Under the pieces are notes generated by a model, which was given only the letters and a program-made list of their open reading frames with translations, made no database searches and was not told the DNA's origin. DNA of 64,000 nucleotides from Alphaproteobacteria bacterium (GTDB lineage Bacteria > Pseudomonadota > Alphaproteobacteria > Paracaedibacterales > VGCI01), in the NCBI GenBank assembly GCA_016869075.1, contig VGEY01000005.1:17616-81615 (forward strand). Reading direction: 5' to 3'. A program made the translations under genes and the position numbers. The first letter of the stretch is position 1, and the number at the start of each line of letters is the position of its first letter. This document shows, in pieces, positions 45,272 to 54,185 of the stretch.

Positions 45272-46360
45272 ATGCATTTAACACTTATCATCTCATCTCT
45301 TAATGCTGGAGGAGCAGAGCGGGTTTTATCCGAGCTTGCTAATCATTGGGTCTCGAAAGGTCATGATGTTTCGCTCATCACATTATCTACACCAGAAACA
45401 AAATCTTTCTACGAGCTTGATTTAAAGGTTAATTTAATCCAACTGGACCAGCGCCCATCTGAAGCTGGTTTCTTTACGCGCCTAATCAATATCGTTCGGC
45501 GCATTTTTTATGTGCGAAAAACAATCCTGCACCTAAACCCGGATGTGATTGTTTCCTTTGTGGATATTATGAACATTACCACTCTTATCGCATTGATAGG
45601 TAAAAAAATACCCATTATCGTATCAGAGCGTACCCATCCTGCTTATCATCATCTCCCGAAATTATATCAAAAAATCAGGCGCTTAGTATACTTGAAGGCC
45701 GCATATGTTATTACGCAAACACCTTCTGCAGCTTCTTTTTTTAAAAATTTTAAAACTATCAGAGTTATTCCCAATGCTGTTCAAACCCCACCCACTTTTA
45801 AGAGTAACACTGACAATACTCCCATTAAAAATATTATATCCGTAGGACGTCTATGTCCCTTTAAGGGGTTTGATACCCTTCTTAGGGCCTTTTCCCAACT
45901 TCAAATTTCCCATCCATCTTTAAAACTCACAATTTATGGCGAAGGAAAAGAGCGCCATAACCTTGAAGAGCTCATCACTCAGCTGAAATTGCAAAAAAAT
46001 GTTGATTTACCGGGCACAACACCTCATATACACAAAGCACTCATGACAGGCGACCTTTTCATTTTTCCATCTCACTACGAAGGATTTCCCAATGCGCTCT
46101 GTGAGGCAATGGCTGTGGGACTCCCTGTTATTGCATCGCGTTGTCCAGGAAATAAAGACATTGTCCAAGATAAAGTTAATGGACGGCTCTTTCCAGTAGG
46201 AGATAGTCATGCATTAAAAGAAATTATCCTCGAACTTATCAAAGACTTTGATCAAAGATCTCGGTTAGGATCACAAGCCAAAGAAATTCGCAACCTATAC
46301 CACCCTGACCATATTCTTTCCTTATGGGACCAGCTCATCAGCAGCGCCGTCCGTCCCTAA
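45272..46360 (+). CDS. Glycosyltransferase family 4 (PglA/PglH-like)
   Basis: A 362-residue GT4 enzyme: SSLNAGGAERVLSELANHW at the N-terminus, the sugar-site blocks VGRLCPFKGFDTLLRAF, LTIYGEGKERHNLEELI and FPSHYEGFPNALCEAMAVGLPVIASRCPGNKDIV with the E-x7-E motif. This pattern is that of PglA/PglH/WbnK-type transferases that build lipid-linked oligosaccharides. It is the last gene of the locus; no polymerase or ligase follows. Confidence 0.88.
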   Translation: MHLTLIISSLNAGGAERVLSELANHWVSKGHDVSLITLSTPETKSFYELDLKVNLIQLDQRPSEAGFFTRLINIVRRIFYVRKTILHLNPDVIVSFVDIMNITTLIALIGKKIPIIVSERTHPAYHHLPKLYQKIRRLVYLKAAYVITQTPSAASFFKNFKTIRVIPNAVQTPPTFKSNTDNTPIKNIISVGRLCPFKGFDTLLRAFSQLQISHPSLKLTIYGEGKERHNLEELITQLKLQKNVDLPGTTPHIHKALMTGDLFIFPSHYEGFPNALCEAMAVGLPVIASRCPGNKDIVQDKVNGRLFPVGDSHALKEIILELIKDFDQRSRLGSQAKEIRNLYHPDHILSLWDQLISSAVRP

Positions 46361-46507
46361 TTTCCCCCTGAAATTTTTATTAAAGTATTTTTTGCCCGTG
46401 CGCAAAACATTGACCTCGTTAATAAGGGCTAATCTATCTCTTTCGCTCAAGCTCAAACCCAAATTTTTATAATAATCGAGGGTTCTCGAGTCCTGCTCAT
46501 TCATAAA

Positions 46508-46529
46508 CAAAAAGAGGGCTTTACCTTCT
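46508..46529 (-). terminator. Hairpin terminator of the tRNA-Ser gene
   Basis: Read on the minus strand, AGAAGG and CCCTCT pair around a 5-nt loop with one A-C mismatch, followed by a run of Ts. It starts about 10 bases after the tRNA 3' end. Confidence 0.5.
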
Positions 46530-46538
46530 TTTTATTTA

Positions 46539-46626
46539 TGGCGGAGGGAGAGGGATTCGAACCCTCGATACGTTGCCGTATACACGATTTCCAATCGTGC
46601 GCCTTCGACCACTCGGCCACCCCTCC
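46539..46626 (-). tRNA. tRNA-Ser (anticodon GGA), CCA encoded
   Basis: The minus strand folds into an 88-nt class II tRNA: acceptor 5' GGAGGGG pairing with TCCCTCC, D-arm GGCCGAGTGGTCGAAGGC, anticodon stem-loop ACGATTGGAAATCGT with anticodon GGA, an extended variable arm, T-loop GGTTCGAATCC and encoded CCA. It would read serine codons UCC and UCU. Confidence 0.95.
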
Positions 46627-46643
46627 TCTTGGGAGATGATGTG

Positions 46644-46672
46644 AGATTACCCAGTTATCATTGTTTCGACAA
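46644..46672 (-). promoter_or_regulatory. Promoter of tRNA-Ser
   Basis: On the minus strand TTGTCG (46667-46672), a 17-bp spacer and TAATCT (46644-46649) lie about 18 bases before the tRNA 5' end. The same TTGTCG -35 hexamer precedes the tRNA-Lys gene, which supports it. Confidence 0.5.
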
Positions 46673-46791
46673 GGTTTTTTATTAGTTGAAAGCCCCCTAA
46701 ACCTCCGGAAATAAATTTTTCCTTGAAATTTGTATGAGGAATGTACAGATAAAATATTGACAGTTGATTTTTTCTTCAGGTAAAAGAAAGT

Positions 46792-46905
46792 ATGAATCAA
46801 AAAACCTACCATCGGATTGTTTTAGAGAAAAGCCACGGCCTTTGCCGTTTTGGTTCAATCGTTATTATGGTAGTTGTCATTATTGTGGCCTCCCAGGCCA
46901 TATAA
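46792..46905 (+). CDS. Ile/Val-rich leader peptide of the brnQ attenuator
   Basis: A 37-codon open frame (MNQKTYHRIVLEK..., ending ...VASQAI). It contains an uninterrupted IVIMVVVIIV stretch at residues 23-32, nine Ile/Val codons in ten. It ends inside the second of two G/C-rich hairpins, about 100 bp before brnQ, a branched-chain amino-acid carrier gene. This is the layout of ilv and leu leader peptides: ribosomes stalled at the Ile/Val codons when charged tRNA is scarce alter downstream RNA folding. A weak ribosome site (AGAAAG) precedes the ATG. There is no competing gene in the interval. The frame is too short for homology arguments; composition, position and downstream target are the evidence. 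Confidence 0.75.
   Translation: MNQKTYHRIVLEKSHGLCRFGSIVIMVVVIIVASQAI
46832..46900 (+). promoter_or_regulatory. Mutually exclusive hairpins of the brnQ attenuator
   Basis: Three pairings can be drawn. ACGGC (46835-46839) with GCCGT (46844-46848) forms hairpin A before the Ile/Val codons. TGGCCT (46886-46891) with AGGCCA (46895-46900) forms hairpin B just after them. GCCAC (46832-46836) with GTGGC (46885-46889) would exclude both. Hairpin B is followed by TATAACTCTTTT, a weak U-tract. Which form terminates cannot be fixed by eye. Confidence 0.5.
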
Positions 46906-47006
46906 CTCTTTTCCCCCAAATTTATCGTTTTTTATACCCTTCTTAAAGAAAGAGCTTTAGGAATTAACAGTATGAATATTATATAAAATATATTAAATTG
47001 AGACGA

Positions 47007-48161
47007 ATGATGACACATTATAAAACTATTTTAATTGCCGGTTTTGCCATGTTTTCCATGTTTTTTGGTTCTGGCAATCTTGTATTTCCTTTGTTGGTTG
47101 GAAAAGAATCCTTACACCACTATCCCATGGCCATAGCTGGGTTTATTATTACAGCTGTCATCGTGCCATTTTTAGGTCTTATTGGGATGATTTTATTTGA
47201 TGGGCATTATCGTGCCTATTTTAATAAGCTGGGAAAAGGGCCTGCTTTCTTGCTTATTGCAATTATTCTCATGCTTATTGGTCCCTTTGGAGTTGTACCG
47301 CGTTGCATAACTGTTGCATTTGGCGGTTTTAGCCTCCTCTCTACAACACTTTCTTTCCCACTTTTTAGCTTTTTGTTTTGCTGTGCAATCATTGGGTGTA
47401 TTTGGTCTAAAAATAAAATTGTAGATATTATTGGACTGTTTCTAACTCCCTTCAAGCTTGGCGGTATCGTTATACTTATTCTCTTTGGCTTATGGTTTGG
47501 AGAACCCGCCATTCACGGTGATCTTTCTTCCTCTGAGGTTTTTTCGAATGCTCTTTTAAAGGGATATCAAACTATGGATTTGATGGCAGCGTTCTTCTTT
47601 TCAAGCACCATCGTTTATTATTTGCATAATCATCTTAAAGCCCAAGATGACCATAAAACATTGATTAAAATGAGTATCGGCGCAAGCATAGTTGGTGCTC
47701 TTTTATTGACCCTAGTCTACCTTGGATTCATTGGTCTTGGAGCTAAATATGCACCCTACCTACAGGACACACAGCCTGAACAACTTCTGGTTGCCATTGG
47801 AGGTCACGCCTTAGGATATTTTGCACGGCCTATTATCGCAATTATATTAGCAGTAGGATGCTTAGCAACAGCGGTGATCCTTTCAACTCTTTTTGCTGAC
47901 TTTCTTCAAAATGACGTTGCTAAAGATCGTATATCGCGGCCCCAAGCAATTTTGATAACCATGTCCATTTCATTTGTTGTATCTTTGCTAGGTTTTTCAA
48001 ATCTCATGAGTATTTTAGGGACGATTCTTGAAGTTGCCTATCCTGCATTAATTATGCTTGCTCTAATGAATATCGTTGGTAAATTAACTTCCTTGGATAC
48101 AACGCAATGGGCTTTTTGGAGTACCTTAGGACTCACCCTCAGCTTAAAACTTTTCGGGTAA
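47007..48161 (+). CDS. brnQ: Branched-chain amino acid carrier BrnQ (LIVCS family)
   Basis: A 384-residue inner-membrane carrier with about 12 hydrophobic segments. The diagnostic blocks are FAMFSMFFGSGNLVFPLLVG at the N-terminus, GVVPRCITVAFGG, and DLMAAFFFSSTIVYYL. BrnQ imports leucine, isoleucine and valine, coupled to Na+ or H+. I start it at the ATG at 47007 (a second ATG follows at once) rather than at an upstream in-frame TTG. The preceding Ile/Val-rich leader peptide implies control by branched-chain aminoacyl-tRNA supply, coherent with an organism that imports these amino acids. It is followed 11 bp later by lipB, which would share the attenuated transcript. Confidence 0.93.
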   Translation: MMTHYKTILIAGFAMFSMFFGSGNLVFPLLVGKESLHHYPMAIAGFIITAVIVPFLGLIGMILFDGHYRAYFNKLGKGPAFLLIAIILMLIGPFGVVPRCITVAFGGFSLLSTTLSFPLFSFLFCCAIIGCIWSKNKIVDIIGLFLTPFKLGGIVILILFGLWFGEPAIHGDLSSSEVFSNALLKGYQTMDLMAAFFFSSTIVYYLHNHLKAQDDHKTLIKMSIGASIVGALLLTLVYLGFIGLGAKYAPYLQDTQPEQLLVAIGGHALGYFARPIIAIILAVGCLATAVILSTLFADFLQNDVAKDRISRPQAILITMSISFVVSLLGFSNLMSILGTILEVAYPALIMLALMNIVGKLTSLDTTQWAFWSTLGLTLSLKLFG

Positions 48162-48172
48162 AGTAAAAGTAC

Positions 48173-48796
48173 ATGGCAGAATGGCACGTCTCATCCGAAT
48201 TAATTCCTTATGAAGAGGCTATTGATTTTATGGAGAGACGTGTCCAAGGCATTCTTGAAGGCACAGATGAGGAACTTGTGTGGCTCTTAGAACATCCTTC
48301 TCTTTATACGGCCGGAACAAGTGCAAAAAAATCCGATCTTCTTGTCGAGAATGGATTACCTTTATATATTTCTGGACGTGGTGGTCAATATACTTATCAT
48401 GGGCCTGGACAGCGTATTGCTTATGTTATGATTGATCTTACTAAGCGAAATAGAGATGTACGCACTTTTGTCACAAATTTAGAACAATGGGTCATTGATA
48501 CCCTTTCTGAATTTGGCATTGTTGGTGAACGACGCATAGGCCGTGTCGGTGTCTGGGTCAATCATCAAGGAAAAGATCAAAAAATCGCGGCACTGGGAAT
48601 ACGATTACGAAAGTGGATTAGTTTTCATGGTATTGCCATTAATGTTAATCCCAATCTTTCTTATTTTAAGGGAATTGTTCCCTGCGGGCTGCCTCATTCT
48701 GAAGTCACTTCGTGCAAAGCTCTTAACATTCCTATTTCCCTTTCCGATTTAGATAAAGCTTTACAACGAACTTGGGAAAAAAGTAGTTATTGGTAA
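48173..48796 (+). CDS. lipB: Lipoyl(octanoyl) transferase LipB
   Basis: A 207-residue enzyme that moves octanoyl groups from acyl carrier protein to lipoyl domains, the first step of endogenous lipoate synthesis. The acyl-carrying cysteine C171 (KGIVPCGL), the lysine K137 ([17 protein letters not shown]) and the [16 protein letters not shown] block are all present. Length is normal. No lipA lies in the window. It is 11 bp after brnQ, probably in the same transcript. Confidence 0.95.
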   Translation: MAEWHVSSELIPYEEAIDFMERRVQGILEGTDEELVWLLEHPSLYTAGTSAKKSDLLVENGLPLYISGRGGQYTYHGPGQRIAYVMIDLTKRNRDVRTFVTNLEQWVIDTLSEFGIVGERRIGRVGVWVNHQGKDQKIAALGIRLRKWISFHGIAINVNPNLSYFKGIVPCGLPHSEVTSCKALNIPISLSDLDKALQRTWEKSSYW

Positions 48797-48833
48797 AACG
48801 GCAAGAATTTTTATAGAACCTTTCAGGGAAGGC

Positions 48834-50159
48834 ATGATGAAATCTGTTTCGAACCATCGCATATTTGGCTTTTGGACATCGACCTCCTTAGTCATTGGAA
48901 ATATGATCGGGACAGGAATTTTTTTCTTACCAGCCAATTTAGGGGCCATCGGTTCAATTAGTATCATTGGTTGGCTGGTAACGGCTTTTGGAGCCATGTG
49001 CTTAGCTTTTGTTTTTTCACGCCTCTCCCTTGTTTACCCCAAATCTGGGGGTCCTTATACCCATAGCAGAGATGTCTTTGGAAACTTCATTGGGTTTCAA
49101 ATGGGATGGGGATATTGGATCATGGGATGGACCAGTAATGCCGCTGTTTCTTTTGCCTTTGTAAGTTATTTATCGTTATTTTTTCCTGTTCTTGCGCAAA
49201 ATCGAATTATAAATTTTATAGCGTCAATAACGGTATTATGGATCGCTACAGTGGTAAATTGCATTGGTCTGAGGGTAGGGGGACGCGTTCAAGTAATTAC
49301 AACATTTCTCAAACTTTCCCCCCTTATTATTGTACCCCTTGTTGGATTATTTTTTATTGATAGTAGTCTCTATTTTCCAACTCACAAACCAGATGTAAGC
49401 CCTTTTCAAGGAATAAGTTCTGCCTTTGCCTTAACCCTCTGGGCTTTCATCGGCTTAGAATCTGCAACTGTCCCTGCAGATAGAGTTCAAGATCCGGGAC
49501 GTACTATTTCGCGCGCAACACTCTTTGGAACAGCCCTCGTGGCTCTTGTTTATCTTTCTACAACGATTGTGCTTTTCGGACTTATTCCTGCAAATGTCCT
49601 TGCAACATCACATGCCCCCTTTGTAGATGCTGCCATCCTCATTTTTGGCTCTTGGGTGGGACCACTCATTGGACTTTGTATTCTCATTTCAATTTATGGC
49701 GGTCTCAATGGATGGGTCCTCATGCAAGGACAAGTTCCCCATTCAATGGCTCAAGAAGGTTTATTTCCTAAAATTTTCGCTAAAGAATCTCGCGATGGAA
49801 CACCTGTCTTTGGACTTATTGTCTCTTCAATTGCGGCTTCTATTCTTATGTTTTTAACTCTTAATAAGACAATGGCTGAGCAGGTTAAAATGGTTGTGGA
49901 AGTAGGGTCGGTCATGACAATCTTTGCTTATCTATTTTCTGCATTATCTACCTATAAATTATTTAACAATTCATCAAAGAATAAATATGCCAAGCTGACT
50001 CTAGGACTTCACATAGCTATTTTGGGCGGTATTTTATATTCCTTATTTGCCATTTATGGTGCTGATAAGCAGACACTTATTTATGTAGGTATTGGTTTCC
50101 TCCTTGGCATCCCAGTTTATACTTGGGGACAAAAAGATGCTCAAAAGGCTCTCCTTTAA
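48834..50159 (+). CDS. APC-family amino acid permease, AdiC/arginine-agmatine type
   Basis: A 441-residue transporter with about 12 membrane helices. SLVIGNMIGTGIFFLPANLG in helix 1 carries the GxG substrate motif, and YPKSGGPYTHSRDVFGNFIGFQMGWGYW and TLWAFIGLESATVPADRVQDPGRTI are shared with AdiC and the basic amino-acid antiporters. The exact substrate is not set. The ribosome site AGGGAAGG abuts an ATGATG, so either ATG (48834 or 48837) may be used. The next gene starts right after its stop. Confidence 0.88.
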   Translation: MMKSVSNHRIFGFWTSTSLVIGNMIGTGIFFLPANLGAIGSISIIGWLVTAFGAMCLAFVFSRLSLVYPKSGGPYTHSRDVFGNFIGFQMGWGYWIMGWTSNAAVSFAFVSYLSLFFPVLAQNRIINFIASITVLWIATVVNCIGLRVGGRVQVITTFLKLSPLIIVPLVGLFFIDSSLYFPTHKPDVSPFQGISSAFALTLWAFIGLESATVPADRVQDPGRTISRATLFGTALVALVYLSTTIVLFGLIPANVLATSHAPFVDAAILIFGSWVGPLIGLCILISIYGGLNGWVLMQGQVPHSMAQEGLFPKIFAKESRDGTPVFGLIVSSIAASILMFLTLNKTMAEQVKMVVEVGSVMTIFAYLFSALSTYKLFNNSSKNKYAKLTLGLHIAILGGILYSLFAIYGADKQTLIYVGIGFLLGIPVYTWGQKDAQKALL

Positions 50160-50789
50160 ATGACCGCGGAAGAATTAGCTTTCCGTCACCCTCGCCTCTT
50201 TCATGTAACAGAACCTGGTGCAACTGAAAATATTAAACGCCATGGCTTGCTATCTACTTCTTTCCTTCTTGATTTATTTGGAATTAAGGGTGAACAACGA
50301 GCTACTTTAGAAGAAAAGCCGCGTCCGATTTCCGTTCCTTTGGAAAATACAAAATACGGCCGCGTTTTCCTCAATGATAATGTGCCATTGAGTGAGAAAG
50401 CGTTGCAAAAATGTTTAGATGATAATTTAAAGCCACATGAGTGGCTTCGTCTTTTAAATGCCCGCGTCTTTTTTTGGCCAACAGAAAAGAGTTTAAAAAG
50501 CATATTGAATGCACGACTTAACCGCACACGTGCACGAGAAATCATTATAATTAATACACTAAGCCTTGCCGAAGTCCACTCTAAGCGTATTGAATTATGC
50601 CCAATTAATTCTGGCTCAACTCTTCGCAAACCAGCAAGACGTGGGATTAATATATTTACTCCTTTATTGCGCTTTTCATACAAAGAGTGGAGCAAACTTC
50701 GAGGGGGTCATGATCATATTCATGAAATTACAATAAAAGACCATGTCCTTGATATTGCAGATCATATTATTGATGTGGTAAGGTCCTGA
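50160..50789 (+). CDS. DUF7002-like protein
   Basis: A 209-residue protein whose ATG follows directly on the stop of the permease gene. Blocks LFHVTEPGATENIKRHGLLSTSFLLDLFG, EWLRLLNARVFFWPTEKSL, IIIINTLSLAEVHSKRIELCPINSG and IHEITIKDHVLDIADHI recall a family annotated DUF7002 in other bacteria. The opening His-rich turn plus 'HGLLST' resembles the first strand-helix of ADP-ribosyltransferase folds such as DarT and RES domains, but I cannot confirm NAD-binding residues. Function unknown. No antitoxin-like partner is adjacent. Confidence 0.6.
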   Translation: MTAEELAFRHPRLFHVTEPGATENIKRHGLLSTSFLLDLFGIKGEQRATLEEKPRPISVPLENTKYGRVFLNDNVPLSEKALQKCLDDNLKPHEWLRLLNARVFFWPTEKSLKSILNARLNRTRAREIIIINTLSLAEVHSKRIELCPINSGSTLRKPARRGINIFTPLLRFSYKEWSKLRGGHDHIHEITIKDHVLDIADHIIDVVRS

Positions 50790-50836
50790 GCACCCCAGAA
50801 ATAAAAATGTTTGTCTCTAATTGGGATTATTCACTC

Positions 50837-52068
50837 ATGAAAAATCTATTCATAATTTTTTACCTTTTCTGTTTTGGCATACTGCCCTTAAATGCAACGG
50901 ATGAAGGAATTCTTTATTCCATTGAGCAGGCGATCGCAATCGCCTCATAGTAAATGTGAGTCTCCATAAAGAAATCAATTCTGAAACGCGTCTGATTTTA
51001 CGAGGTACCTCTTTAGGTATTAGACCACAAATTGAAAATGTAACTACGGATGGTTTCCCCCTTAATGAAGAATCAGGAACTTGGTTAATACCTGCCCATA
51101 CTCTTAAGCTGCGGTGGGAGATACCTCTGTTAGAAGTATCAGAGATCGATGCTAGTCAGCAACAAAGTGTAAGATGTGAAGACTTTGTGCTTATATCTGA
51201 ATTATCTTCCATTCCACGTTTGGAAGGTATGTTAAAACCGCCAACTCTTAAAATTGTGATGGATGGAGTAAGAACAATGTATCCCCCTCCCACTCCTGAA
51301 AAGACTCTCTCATTGCATTCTAATTCAGAACGACCCTTGTTCATTTTAATTAATGGTATTGAAATAAAAAGCCTCTCAACAGATTTTCTTACCCTTTCCT
51401 ACCTTGTGGACAGAAAAGGGATGGATCAATTTTTACCTGATATGAGTACATGCATGAAGGGACTCAAGTGGCTTACTTCTCTTGTTTGTGAAAATGAAAA
51501 GGAAGAGAATTTTACACTGGGTTGGTGTGGCGCTAAAAGGATGGCCATCGCCGGAGCAGCAGGCTATGGTGTTTTACTTGTAAATTATCCAACCGACAAA
51601 ATGCGCCCTCTTGATAACGCTCTATTACTCTATGTGCCATTTCACGAAGCATTCCATCAGTTGAGCGGAAGTGCTCATTCAACACGACCAACTTGGGCGG
51701 AAGAAAGTCTTGCAAGTTATTATGGCTCTCGTGCCGTTAAAGTTGCCCTCAGTGGAGATTCTGAAGCCTCTCAATTAATAGATGAATTTCAAAAGAGGGG
51801 AGAAAAATTTATAGAAGGATTAATTGCTATCAATCATCAAGTAAATCAAGGCAATCGTTTAAATTATGGTGCCTTTTATACTAAAGGGGTTTCATTCTGG
51901 TTAGAAATTGAAAAAGTTTTACACGAACAAGGCGATACGCTTGATCATCACATCAAATCGCTCTTGCATCTCAAATATGATTCTGAAGATAAACCCGTAG
52001 GGCTTATGGAACTGCTTGGCATCCCCAGAGAAAAATGGATCGTCATTGCAACAAAATATCTTGATTAA
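50837..52068 (+). pseudogene. Secreted gluzincin-type metallopeptidase split by a frameshift
   Basis: A signal peptide (MKNLFIIFYLFCFGILPLNA) starts at the ATG at 50837 and is followed by 17 residues in frame before TAG at 50948-50950. The rest of the protein continues in another frame, open from before 50956 to 52068 (370 residues if begun at the GTG at 50956). That part has H230-E231-A-F-H234 and a downstream E250 in TWAEESLASYYGS, the zinc site of M1/M61-like gluzincins. The neighbouring barrel gene also encodes an exported protein. The frame change probably occurs in GCGATCGCAATCGCC (50930-50944), a near-duplication of GATCGC and AATCGC. It could be an inactivating mutation, a sequencing error, or a true second start giving a cytosolic form without signal peptide. 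Codon use looks intact. Confidence 0.6.
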
Positions 52069-52269
52069 CTTTAAGGGTGTAAAATGGAGGAGAAAGCGTC
52101 AACTTTCTTATTTAATTATAATCCAGTTAATCCTGCAAAAGGTAGTGTTTTAGAATGAGATGACTCTTGCATAGGACAATCTTCTCGAGTACTGTCATTT
52201 TTAGTAATCCGCTGTCATGAAGATTGGCCTGAGGGAAAATATTGATTCTTGAAGTTAAAAGGAGATGAG

Positions 52270-53058
52270 ATGATCGCGAAAAACATACTCAACAATACTC
52301 TTGGTGCACTATGGATTGGTGTTGTTTGTATGTCAGGAACTCTCTCTCACGACACATCCTCTTCTAAAGTTTCTTCTTCACTACATCCTAAAGAAGTTAA
52401 ATCAAAAGAGAACAATTCTCCCTCCCCCCAAAATTCCCAATTTCTTGAAACACCTTCTCAACGTAAAGGATGGTTTGTGGGAATAAGGGCTGCTTATGTT
52501 CCTTCAGCTATAGGAGAAATAGGCTATCAATTTAATAATACTTTTAAGTTGCGCCTCCTAGGAGCAGGACTTCGCGACTATTTTCGTACCTTAAACGTTG
52601 ATGGTCAAAATTACCAACGTATTAAATTTAAACCCATGAAAATTGGCCTTATGGCAGACTGGTATCCTTGGAAAAATGCTCTAAGACTTACAGGTGGGAT
52701 CGCTTATAATGGAGATAAAATCCGTCTTGATCATATGCCAACAGGTACCCTTTTGGGCCAACCCGCAAATGTCTTTGGTACAATATCCGCACGGTATAAA
52801 TACCGCCCTATTGCCCCCTATTTAGGAATTGGCTTTGATACAGATTCTCTTGGTAGTACAGGTCTCAGCTTAAGTGCAGATGCTGGATTTTGGTTCCAAG
52901 GAAGAGCGCGCTCTGTTGTTAATTTATCTGGCCCAGGTCAAAGTAGCGCCCTTCTTGTCACAGGCGCAAAAATTCACACTGAAAAATTAATTAATAGCCA
53001 TAAACTCTTACGTACTACCCCAATGATTTCCATTGGAATCAGGTATTTATTTTTCTAA
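52270..53058 (+). CDS. Outer-membrane beta-barrel protein
   Basis: A 262-residue exported protein. I use the ATG at 52270 with AAGGAGAT upstream, not the in-frame TTG seven codons earlier. A hydrophobic signal-like segment (LGALWIGVVCMSGTLS) is followed by a Ser/Lys/Pro-rich linker to about residue 65. Then come alternating strands (GWFVGIRAAYVPSAIGEIGYQF, LGLSADAGFWFQG-like region) ending in GIRYLFF, the terminal Phe signature recognised by the BAM complex. It belongs to the small OmpW/Opa-like porin group. It precedes yejBEF by 29 bp, but any link to peptide uptake is speculative. Confidence 0.7.
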   Translation: MIAKNILNNTLGALWIGVVCMSGTLSHDTSSSKVSSSLHPKEVKSKENNSPSPQNSQFLETPSQRKGWFVGIRAAYVPSAIGEIGYQFNNTFKLRLLGAGLRDYFRTLNVDGQNYQRIKFKPMKIGLMADWYPWKNALRLTGGIAYNGDKIRLDHMPTGTLLGQPANVFGTISARYKYRPIAPYLGIGFDTDSLGSTGLSLSADAGFWFQGRARSVVNLSGPGQSSALLVTGAKIHTEKLINSHKLLRTTPMISIGIRYLFF

Positions 53059-53087
53059 AGTTTAGGGAAGTTGATCACACATCACTC

Positions 53088-54185
53088 ATGTTAAAATATA
53101 TTATTCATCGCCTGTTACTTATTATTCCCACTTTGCTGGGAATTATGCTGGTTAATTTTATTATTGTACAAGCGGCACCCGGTGGCCCTGTTGAGCAAAT
53201 CTTAGCTAAAATTCGAGGGCAAGCCACGGATGTCGATACCCGCTTGGGGGGAAGTCAATCTGAAGTTCAGACACAGTCTTCGATCGTGAGCGGAACTGAA
53301 AGCAGCTACAGGGGAGCACAAGGCATCGATCCTGCTTTCATCAAAGAACTAGAGGTTCAATTTGGATTTGATAAACCTGCCCATTTACGTTTTATCCACA
53401 TGATAAAAAATTATTTAACATTTGATTTTGGAAGAAGTTATTTTAGAGACAGAAGCGTTATTTCGCTTGTGGGAGAAAAATTTCTTGTCTCTCTTTCCCT
53501 CGGCTTATGGACAACTTTACTTGTTTATCTTATTTCAATTCCGTTAGGAATCTGGAAAGCTGTACGCGATGGATCTACATTCGATATTTGGACAAGTGGT
53601 TTAATAGTCATTGGCTATGCTGTCCCCTCTTTCCTCTTCGCATTGTTCCTTATCCTTCTTTTTGCAGGTGGAAGCTTCTGGAGCATTTTTCCCTTGCGGG
53701 GTCTGATATCAGATAATTGGGCTGAATTAAGTACATTCAACAAAATAGGAGATTATTTTTGGCACCTCACATTACCTGTCATCTCCATGGTAATAGGAGG
53801 ATTTGCAAAACTCACCCTTCTTACAAAAAATTCTTTTTTAGAAGAAATTAATAAACAATACACCATCACAGCACGTGCAAAAGGCTTGAGCGAACGTCGT
53901 GTCCTTTATGGTCATATTTTCCGCAATGCCATGCTAATAGTCATTGCGGGTTTTCCAACTGCTTTTGTTGGAATATTATTTACCTCAAATCTTGTTATTG
54001 AAGTTTTATTCTCACTTGATGGAATGGGCCTCCTTGGCTTTGAATCTGCCGTGAATAGAGACTACCCAATTATGTTTGGAACTTTATATATGTTTACTCT
54101 TGTTGGCATGATTTTTCACCTACTGGGAGATCTTACATATATGTTGGTTGACAGGCGTATTGATTTAGCTGCGAGTCGCGCATGA
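53088..54185 (+). CDS. yejB: Peptide ABC transporter permease YejB
   Basis: A 365-residue inner-membrane permease of the DppB/OppB family. N-terminal MLKYIIHRLLLIIPTLLGIMLVNFIIVQAAPGGPVEQ, GIDPAFIKELEVQFGFDKP and the EAA loop TARAKGLSERRVLYGHIFRNAML are typical of YejB. The about 50-residue insertion between helix 1 and FGFDKP is also YejB-like. With YejE and YejF it imports oligopeptides (in E. coli also microcin C). Its stop overlaps the yejE start by 4 bp. No yejA-type binding protein is in the window. Confidence 0.93.
   Translation: MLKYIIHRLLLIIPTLLGIMLVNFIIVQAAPGGPVEQILAKIRGQATDVDTRLGGSQSEVQTQSSIVSGTESSYRGAQGIDPAFIKELEVQFGFDKPAHLRFIHMIKNYLTFDFGRSYFRDRSVISLVGEKFLVSLSLGLWTTLLVYLISIPLGIWKAVRDGSTFDIWTSGLIVIGYAVPSFLFALFLILLFAGGSFWSIFPLRGLISDNWAELSTFNKIGDYFWHLTLPVISMVIGGFAKLTLLTKNSFLEEINKQYTITARAKGLSERRVLYGHIFRNAMLIVIAGFPTAFVGILFTSNLVIEVLFSLDGMGLLGFESAVNRDYPIMFGTLYMFTLVGMIFHLLGDLTYMLVDRRIDLAASRA

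Noticed and set aside
46322..46510. 62-codon minus-strand frame after tRNA-Ser
   Set aside because: It begins inside the tRNA terminator, lacks a ribosome site and overlaps the end of the last glycosyltransferase gene; composition is protein-like, but there is not enough to call a gene.
46764..46946. 60-codon frame overlapping the Ile/Val leader
   Set aside because: The composition (Cys, Pro, Tyr) fits nothing, whereas the other frame gives the Ile/Val leader peptide with a meaningful downstream target.
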